Origin: Actinomycetes bacterium
Lineage (GTDB): Bacteria > Actinomycetota > Coriobacteriia > Coriobacteriales > Eggerthellaceae
Reading direction: 5' to 3'
DNA length: 6,339 nucleotides
Assembly: GCA_023403475.1 (NCBI GenBank)
Contig: JAEYEL010000037.1
Span: 1 to 6,339, forward strand
Shown: piece by piece, positions 1 to 3,596 of the stretch
Layout of the letters: every line of letters starts with the position of its first letter
Numbering within the stretch: position 1 is the first letter of the stretch
The notes under the pieces: model-generated
The model's input: the letters and a program-made list of their open reading frames with translations, nothing else
Database searches by the model: none
What the model was told of the DNA's origin: nothing
Position numbers and translations under genes: made by a program

Positions 1-1291
1 TCGACGTGCCCAGCTTGCCGGCATCGTACACGATAACCTTTTGCGGACGCACGCCCACGTGCGCTTTGATGGCCGCCATCGTGCGCTTCGCCACTTCGTC
101 GTAGGGCTCGTCGCTGCCAAGGGCGCGCTCCACCGAAACCTCGTACTTGCAGGTGAAATCCTTCTCGTACACGCGAATGGAATATTCGCCGGTAAGCCCG
201 TCAAGCCCACGCACCACGTACTCGATGTCGGTGGGAAACACGTTCACGGCGCTCACTATGAACATCTCGTCTTTGCGACCGGTCACGTGAATACGCGCCA
301 GCGTGCGCCCGCATTCGCATGCTTCGGTGCTCACATGCCCGATATCGCCTGTGCGGAAGCGGATCATCGGCCGCGCCTTCTTGGTAAGCGTCGTATACAC
401 CAGCTCGCCTGTGCTTCCGGGAGAGAGCACCTCGCCTGTCTGCGGGTCGACCGTTTCCACCAGAATCTGATCCTCTACGATGTGTAGGCCGTCCTTCGCC
501 TCGCACATTGCGGCGCACGCTCCGTAAATGTCGGAAAGCCCGTAGAAGTCGACGACTTTCGCACCCCACAGATTTTCGATGGCCTCGCGCGTCGAGGTAA
601 TGGAACCACCCGCTTCACCAGCCACGATGATGGTATGGATGCTGAAATCCTTCTTCGGATTGTAGCCCTTTTCCTTCGCTATCTCGCCCAAATGCCATGC
701 ATAGCTTGGAGAGGTCCAGATAATCGTGGGCTGATACTGTTTCAGCACGAAGAGCAGACGGTCGGAAGGCACCGCGCCCACCCAAATGGCCAACGCGCCC
801 AGCCGCTGTGCACCTATCACGTCAGGGCCGCCCACATACAGCGCGAAGTTGAGCGCATGCACGTAGCGGTCGTTCGGGCGCATACCCGCCTGCCAGAACA
901 GCCGAGCTTCCGTATCTTGCCACAGGTCGAAATCTTCCTGTGTGAAAGGACTCACCGTGGGAACGCCCGTCGAACCGGAAGAGGTCGCCATGAATATCAC
1001 GTCCTCTTCGGGAACCGAGCACATCTCGCCGAAGAAGCTGCCCACATGCTGCGTCTCTCGCTCCGTCTTCTTGTCGATAAACGGGAACTTTGCGATATCT
1101 GCCAGCGTTTCGATGTCTTCCGGAGAAACGCCCGCCTCATCGAACGCTCGCTTGTAGTACACCGTGTTCTCGTAGGCGTACTTCACCATATCCTTCAGCC
1201 GCTGCAGCTGAAGCTTCTCAAGTTCTGGGCGCGGCATGCACTCGATTTCCGGATCGTAATACTTCTGATCATAAGGAATGTCCTTCGCCAT
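1..1291 (-). CDS. Phenylacetate-CoA ligase family (PaaK-like) adenylate-forming enzyme, C-terminus beyond left edge
   Basis: The frame starts at an ATG (1289-1291) and stays open to the window edge, giving 430 residues. PaaK proteins are usually about 430-440 residues, so only a short tail is missing. Visible motifs, in order, are: the phosphate-binding loop ATSSGSTGVPT (residues 102-112), YGLSD (250-254) where most relatives have YGL[ST]E, CEAKDGLHI (263-271), the ATP-ribose motif RFRTGD (311-316), CECGRT (325-330), and the hinge VTGRKDEM followed by NVFPTDIE (336-357). The family activates phenylacetate or related aryl acids with ATP and then transfers them to CoA in the cytosol. The actual substrate here cannot be read from sequence. 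A strong ribosome site (AAGGAG, complement of 1296-1301) fixes the start. The gene diverges from a LysR regulator, a common activator-target layout. Two parS-like palindromes lie directly upstream. Confidence 0.93.
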   Translation of the reverse strand, partial: MAKDIPYDQKYYDPEIECMPRPELEKLQLQRLKDMVKYAYENTVYYKRAFDEAGVSPEDIETLADIAKFPFIDKKTERETQHVGSFFGEMCSVPEEDVIFMATSSGSTGVPTVSPFTQEDFDLWQDTEARLFWQAGMRPNDRYVHALNFALYVGGPDVIGAQRLGALAIWVGAVPSDRLLFVLKQYQPTIIWTSPSYAWHLGEIAKEKGYNPKKDFSIHTIIVAGEAGGSITSTREAIENLWGAKVVDFYGLSDIYGACAAMCEAKDGLHIVEDQILVETVDPQTGEVLSPGSTGELVYTTLTKKARPMIRFRTGDIGHVSTEACECGRTLARIHVTGRKDEMFIVSAVNVFPTDIEYVVRGLDGLTGEYSIRVYEKDFTCKYEVSVERALGSDEPYDEVAKRTMAAIKAHVGVRPQKVIVYDAGKLGTS

Positions 1292-1320
1292 GTCTCTCCT
1301 TCTTCTTTCCCGCGCGAGTA

Positions 1321-1348
1321 CCAAAATGTTTCACGTGAAACATTTTGG
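1321..1348. other. parS: parS centromere site 1 (perfect)
   Basis: Positions 1327-1342 read TGTTTCACGTGAAACA, identical to the conserved chromosomal parS consensus bound by ParB. The symmetry extends outward to a perfect 28-bp palindrome (arms 1321-1334 and 1335-1348). ParB dimers load at such sites, slide outward and recruit SMC/condensin for chromosome segregation. The site is intergenic, 30 bp upstream of the ligase start. The 16-mer identity is seen directly; the function comes from knowledge of the motif. No parAB gene is in this window. Confidence 0.9.
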
Positions 1349-1383
1349 CTCCTTACAGCAAAAGCGCCGCTTCCAGCGCTCTG

Positions 1384-1411
1384 CCCGAATATTTCACGTG
1401 AAACACTCGGG
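1384..1411. other. parS: parS centromere site 2 (one mismatch)
   Basis: Positions 1390-1405 read TATTTCACGTGAAACA, one base (second position, G to A) from the parS consensus. The flanks again form an extended dyad (CCCGA at 1384-1388, TCGGG at 1407-1411) with two mismatched pairs in 28 bp. The flanking bases differ from those of site 1, so only the ParB core is shared, not a larger duplicated block. The centre lies 63 bp from that of site 1, about six helical turns, which places both sites on the same DNA face. Confidence 0.83.
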
Positions 1412-1418
1412 AGTCCGA

Positions 1419-1439
1419 CTAACCGGAAAGTCCGGTTGG
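1419..1439. repeat. Inverted repeat AACCGGA-AAG-TCCGGTT
   Basis: The arms 1421-1427 and 1431-1437 are perfect complements around a 3-bp centre. The stem extends two further positions if a G-U pair is allowed. It lies 10 bp from parS site 2 in the divergent intergenic region. There is no T-run on either strand, so it is not a standard terminator. It could be a protein-binding dyad or an RNA hairpin in the leader of the leftward ligase transcript. Its role is unknown. Confidence 0.55.
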
Positions 1440-1544
1440 CCGCCCGATAGGTCGCGCATGCCTTGCGAAAACGGCGTATTGCATGAAACCACTAAACCGC
1501 CGCGAACACAACCTATAAAGCCATTCGATGTTTTGATGATTTGC

Positions 1545-1561
1545 TATCTATACAAGCGATA
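1545..1561. promoter_or_regulatory. Candidate LysR-type operator (TATC-N9-GATA)
   Basis: TATC at 1545-1548 and GATA at 1558-1561 form an interrupted dyad. It contains ATC-N9-GAT, the core known from NodD boxes and a form of the LysR T-N11-A rule. It sits 72 bp before the LysR start in the divergent promoter region, where an autoregulatory and activating site is expected. A TAAAAT hexamer (1568-1573) downstream could be the -10 of the LysR gene. CTTTATAG on the minus strand (1513-1520) could be the -10 of the ligase. Neither has a convincing -35 partner. Confidence 0.4.
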
Positions 1562-1580
1562 ACTGGGTAAAATACTCGAA

Positions 1581-1614
1581 AGAACGCTTCGTTCTAGGCG
1601 ATTCCGAAACGGAA
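1581..1614 (+). promoter_or_regulatory. Two tandem hairpins in the LysR leader
   Basis: AGAACG (1581-1586) and CGTTCT (1590-1595) form a 6-bp stem with a 3-nt loop. TTCCG (1602-1606) and CGGAA (1610-1614) form a 5-bp stem with an AAA loop. Both lie just before the AAGGCGG ribosome-binding site (1621-1627). They may shape the mRNA leader or be small dyad binding sites. No riboswitch class is recognised. Confidence 0.35.
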
Positions 1615-1633
1615 GGCAGAAAGGCGGCAACCT

Positions 1634-2554
1634 ATGACTTTGCAGCAGCTTCGCTATCTTATTGCCATCGCGGAATACGGCTCCATCAACGCGGCGGCGG
1701 GAAATCTCTATGCTTCCCAGTCAAACCTTTCGACAGCCATCAAGGAACTCGAACAGGAACTGAAGATCACCGTGTTCACACGAAGCAATCGCGGCGTTTC
1801 GCTCACGAACGACGGCACCGAGCTGTTAGGCTATGCACGCCAGGTTATCGAGCAGGCCGACATGCTCGAAACAAGATACGCTCAGAACAAACCTACGCAG
1901 CTTCGACTTGCCGTATCCACTCAGCACTACGCGTTCAGCGTGCAGGCGTTCGTGAACGTTGTTGAATCATGCGAAGGCGAAGAGTACGATTTCATTTTAA
2001 GGGAGCGAGCAACAGGCGAAATCATCGAAGATGTGCGCACGTTCCGCAGCGAAGTGGGCGTTCTCTACACCGATTCGTTCAACCAGCGGGTGCTGCAGAA
2101 AGCCTTCGACGATGCCAATGTGACGTATGCCCCGCTGTTCGACGCCCATGTTCATGTTTTCGTCGGCGAGCATCATCCTCTCGCGGGCGCTTCCCTGCTC
2201 AAACCCGAAGACCTTGCCGACTACCCGCGCTACTCGTTCGAGCAGGGAACGGAAAACTCCTTTTACTATTCTGAAGAACCGCTGAGCTATCTTCCCCATA
2301 GGCGCAACATTCGCATCTCCGACCGAGGAACGCTTACCAACCTGCTCACCAGCTATAACGGATATACGCTGTCAACAGGCGTGCTTTCTGCCGAAATGCA
2401 TTCGGGAATCGTTTCCATTCCTCTTGATGCCGCAGAAACCATGCAAGTCGGCTATATCATGCATAGCGAACGCAGGCCGAGCAAGCTTTTGCTCCGTTAT
2501 ATCGAAGAGCTGCATTCGGTTATCAGGAAAAACCCCACGGTCATGCCTCACTGA
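1634..2554 (+). CDS. LysR-family transcriptional regulator
   Basis: This 306-residue protein has the usual LysR length. Residues 1-60 are the winged helix-turn-helix: MTLQQLRYLIAIAEYGSINAA opens it, and the recognition helix follows around ASQSNLSTAIKELEQEL (residues 28-44), then the wing with FTRSNRGVSLTNDG (53-66). Residues 60-90 form the linker helix. From about residue 92 onward lies the effector-binding domain of the periplasmic-binding-protein type. The ATG is preceded by AAGGCGG with a 6-nt gap. The gene diverges from the CoA ligase, so by family habit it probably controls the ligase and itself in response to a small aromatic or acyl ligand; that is inference. No U-tract terminator follows, only a short GC hairpin. 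Confidence 0.95.
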   Translation: MTLQQLRYLIAIAEYGSINAAAGNLYASQSNLSTAIKELEQELKITVFTRSNRGVSLTNDGTELLGYARQVIEQADMLETRYAQNKPTQLRLAVSTQHYAFSVQAFVNVVESCEGEEYDFILRERATGEIIEDVRTFRSEVGVLYTDSFNQRVLQKAFDDANVTYAPLFDAHVHVFVGEHHPLAGASLLKPEDLADYPRYSFEQGTENSFYYSEEPLSYLPHRRNIRISDRGTLTNLLTSYNGYTLSTGVLSAEMHSGIVSIPLDAAETMQVGYIMHSERRPSKLLLRYIEELHSVIRKNPTVMPH

Positions 2555-2654
2555 CATTCGCAGACCCCTTCGGCGCCGATTCCGCCGAACGACAGCAGCC
2601 GAAAGACGGCGACCGAACAGCAACAGCCGAAAGGCAACTCTCTTAGCCGCTTCG
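2555..2654. repeat. Convergent gap with hairpin and paired CAGCCGAAAG repeats
   Basis: This 100-bp gap lies between the convergent LysR and XRE genes. TTCGGCG (2569-2575) pairs with CGCCGAA (2583-2589) around a 7-nt loop. The 10-mer CAGCCGAAAG occurs twice (2596-2605 and 2624-2633), 28 bp apart. The hairpin may end LysR transcription, but it lacks a T-run and the call is weak. No gene is supported here. Confidence 0.4.
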
Positions 2655-2864
2655 CTAGAACTCTATCAGATCGCACACTTGCACGCCCAAGCCCCCCGCG
2701 ATTTTGTACAGTAGGTTGACGGTAGGGTTCTTCTTCCCCTGTTCTATACGGCTCAGGTAATCTTGGCTTACGCCTATCATGTCGCCAAGTTTTTCCTGCG
2801 TCAGATTCTGCGACTCCCGAAGTTCGCGAATCTTCTGCCCGAGTTTTCCGTTAATTTCATCCAT
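2655..2864 (-). CDS. Small XRE-family (Cro/C1-type HTH) transcriptional regulator
   Basis: This 69-residue protein is almost entirely one helix-turn-helix domain. LTQEKLGDMIGVSQDYLSRIEQG (split here as LTQEKLGDMIG and VSQDYLSRIEQG, residues 21-43) is the classic five-helix XRE core, followed by NPTVNLLYKIAGGLGV. Such proteins bind DNA as dimers and usually repress their own promoter. The ATG at 2862-2864 is chosen because the family domain begins right after it; an upstream in-frame TTG (2919-2921) would add 19 residues unlike the family. No Shine-Dalgarno precedes the ATG. The candidate -10 (TATAGC, complement of 2878-2883) lies so close that the mRNA would have a very short leader. The gene diverges from a 70-residue protein across a 20-bp dyad. 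Confidence 0.88.
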   Translation of the reverse strand: MDEINGKLGQKIRELRESQNLTQEKLGDMIGVSQDYLSRIEQGKKNPTVNLLYKIAGGLGVQVCDLIEF

Positions 2865-2876
2865 GTCGCAAGCGTA

Positions 2877-2896
2877 TGCTATACAATGCGATAGCA
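2877..2896. promoter_or_regulatory. Candidate XRE operator: TGCTAT-N8-ATAGCA
   Basis: The arms 2877-2882 and 2891-2896 are perfect inverted repeats in the 77-bp gap between the divergent XRE gene and the small plus-strand gene. The left arm overlaps the likely -10 of the XRE gene. The dyad also covers the -35 zone for a candidate plus-strand -10 (TATAGA, 2904-2909). One bound dimer could therefore repress both genes. Symmetry and position are seen; binding is inferred. Confidence 0.5.
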
Positions 2897-2941
2897 ATCG
2901 ACTTATAGAACATATTCGCAAACATCATCGGAGAATCACTT

Positions 2942-3154
2942 ATGGGAGTTACATCATACATGGGAAGCCAATCCTTTCTGGAAACCGTGAGAGACTTGGA
3001 AGCATCCCTTGATCGGCTTTTCCAATTCGCTCGAACCGCTGAGGAAATAGAAGAGCTCGATGCCTTCGCGAAGGACAAGATAACCTATCGTAGCGGCATC
3101 GCACTGAGCGAACTGGTCAAGCCTTCTCAAGGATGGGATCCCCTTGGACGTTAA
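2942..3154 (+). CDS. Small acidic hypothetical protein (70 aa)
   Basis: The family is not recognised. The start is well supported: GGAG at 2930-2933 sits 8 nt before the ATG, and a strong terminator follows the TAA. The protein is 70 residues, acidic, without cysteine, signal peptide or membrane segment. Residues 9-46 look mainly helical and amphipathic, with an acidic run AEEIEELDAF (33-42). The C-terminus (KPSQGWDPLGR) looks extended. It diverges from an XRE repressor across a shared dyad, so it is probably the repressor's target or partner. An antitoxin/toxin or anti-repressor relation is possible, but nothing in the sequence proves it. Confidence 0.72.
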   Translation: MGVTSYMGSQSFLETVRDLEASLDRLFQFARTAEEIEELDAFAKDKITYRSGIALSELVKPSQGWDPLGR

Positions 3155-3199
3155 TTCCCCGCACCCGTCCTATTGCTTGGTAAAAAGAGAAAATCACGA

Positions 3200-3236
3200 A
3201 AAAAGCCAGCCCCTTCTCTGAGGGAGCTGGCTTTTT
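3200..3236. terminator. Bidirectional rho-independent terminator
   Basis: AAAAAGCCAGC (3200-3210) pairs with GCTGGCTTTTT (3226-3236), with further CCC/GGG pairing inside and a loop around 3214-3221. The A-run on one arm and T-run on the other give a terminator in both directions. It can end the plus-strand 70-residue gene (stop at 3154) and the minus-strand zinc-ribbon gene (stop at 3298). Confidence 0.92.
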
Positions 3237-3252
3237 GAGCAACTCGACACCG

Positions 3253-3281
3253 TGCCCCACGTACGGTCAACGTCGGGGGCA
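3253..3281. repeat. Imperfect hairpin downstream of the zinc-ribbon gene
   Basis: TGCCCC (3253-3258) pairs with GGGGCA (3276-3281). Inside it ACGT (3259-3262) pairs with ACGT (3270-3273), with a 2-nt bulge and a 7-nt loop. It lies between the minus-strand stop codon at 3298 and the strong terminator. It has no T-run of its own and may stabilise the mRNA 3' end. Confidence 0.4.
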
Positions 3282-3297
3282 GGGTAAAGCAGGTGCG

Positions 3298-3447
3298 TTA
3301 CTTGCTGGCGCCAATGCGGCAAATCGTGGTGCCGCAGTCGGGGCACTTTCCCTTAGTGATGGGCTTCCCATTCTTCGTTACGCTCTCAACGGGGTCCTTC
3401 ATCGTCTTTTTCGCCTTGCACTTCACGCAATAAGCTTCAATTGCCAT
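3298..3447 (-). CDS. Small zinc-ribbon protein, DUF5679-like (49 aa)
   Basis: This complete 49-residue frame opens MAIEAYCVKCKAKKTMKDP and closes with GKCPDCGTTICRIGASK. It matches the pattern of the short DUF5679 zinc-ribbon proteins found in actinobacteria and other phyla. Two CxxC knuckles (Cys7/Cys10 and Cys35/Cys38) should bind one zinc; Cys43 is extra. The middle is Lys-rich with a NGKP turn (26-29), consistent with nucleic-acid contact. The cellular role of the family is not known to me. The start is fixed by AGAGAGG (complement of 3456-3462) 8 nt before the ATG. The gene has a TATAAT box about 105 bp upstream and a terminator downstream, so it is probably monocistronic, with possible read-through from the large gene upstream. 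Confidence 0.88.
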   Translation of the reverse strand: MAIEAYCVKCKAKKTMKDPVESVTKNGKPITKGKCPDCGTTICRIGASK

Positions 3448-3470
3448 AATGGTAACCTCTCTTTATCGAA

Positions 3471-3557
3471 CTTCCCAAGCAGGAAGGCGCCCGTTGGTTC
3501 ATTGCTCCGTCCCGCAAAATCGAGCGTCCTGAAGAACGCACGCGACGTTGGATTATA
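3471..3557 (-). promoter_or_regulatory. Promoter -10 and leader of the zinc-ribbon gene
   Basis: A perfect TATAAT lies on the minus strand (complement of 3552-3557), 104 bp upstream of the zinc-ribbon start. No good -35 hexamer is visible at 16-18 bp (GCGGGT at 17). The implied leader is about 95 nt and contains a hairpin CTTCC/GGAAG (3471-3475 and 3482-3486) just before the ribosome-binding site. The box also lies after the stop codon of the large minus-strand gene. Confidence 0.5.
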
Positions 3558-3596
3558 CTGCACTCTCTCGAAAGACCCGCGAAAATGATACTGTCT

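Noticed and set aside
279..294. Possible third parS around CACGTG
   Set aside because: Only 9 of 16 positions match the consensus, and it lies inside the ligase coding sequence at a conserved VTGR segment.
1419..1439. Rho-independent terminator
   Set aside because: The stem is good but neither strand has a T-run after it, and no gene ends nearby.
635..1450. 271-codon plus-strand open frame
   Set aside because: It is antisense to the well-motifed CoA ligase and runs through both parS sites; its product has no recognisable domain.
2865..2921. TTG start giving an 88-residue XRE protein
   Set aside because: The added 19 residues cross the dyad and candidate promoter and are not part of the XRE domain; the ATG at 2864 fits the family.
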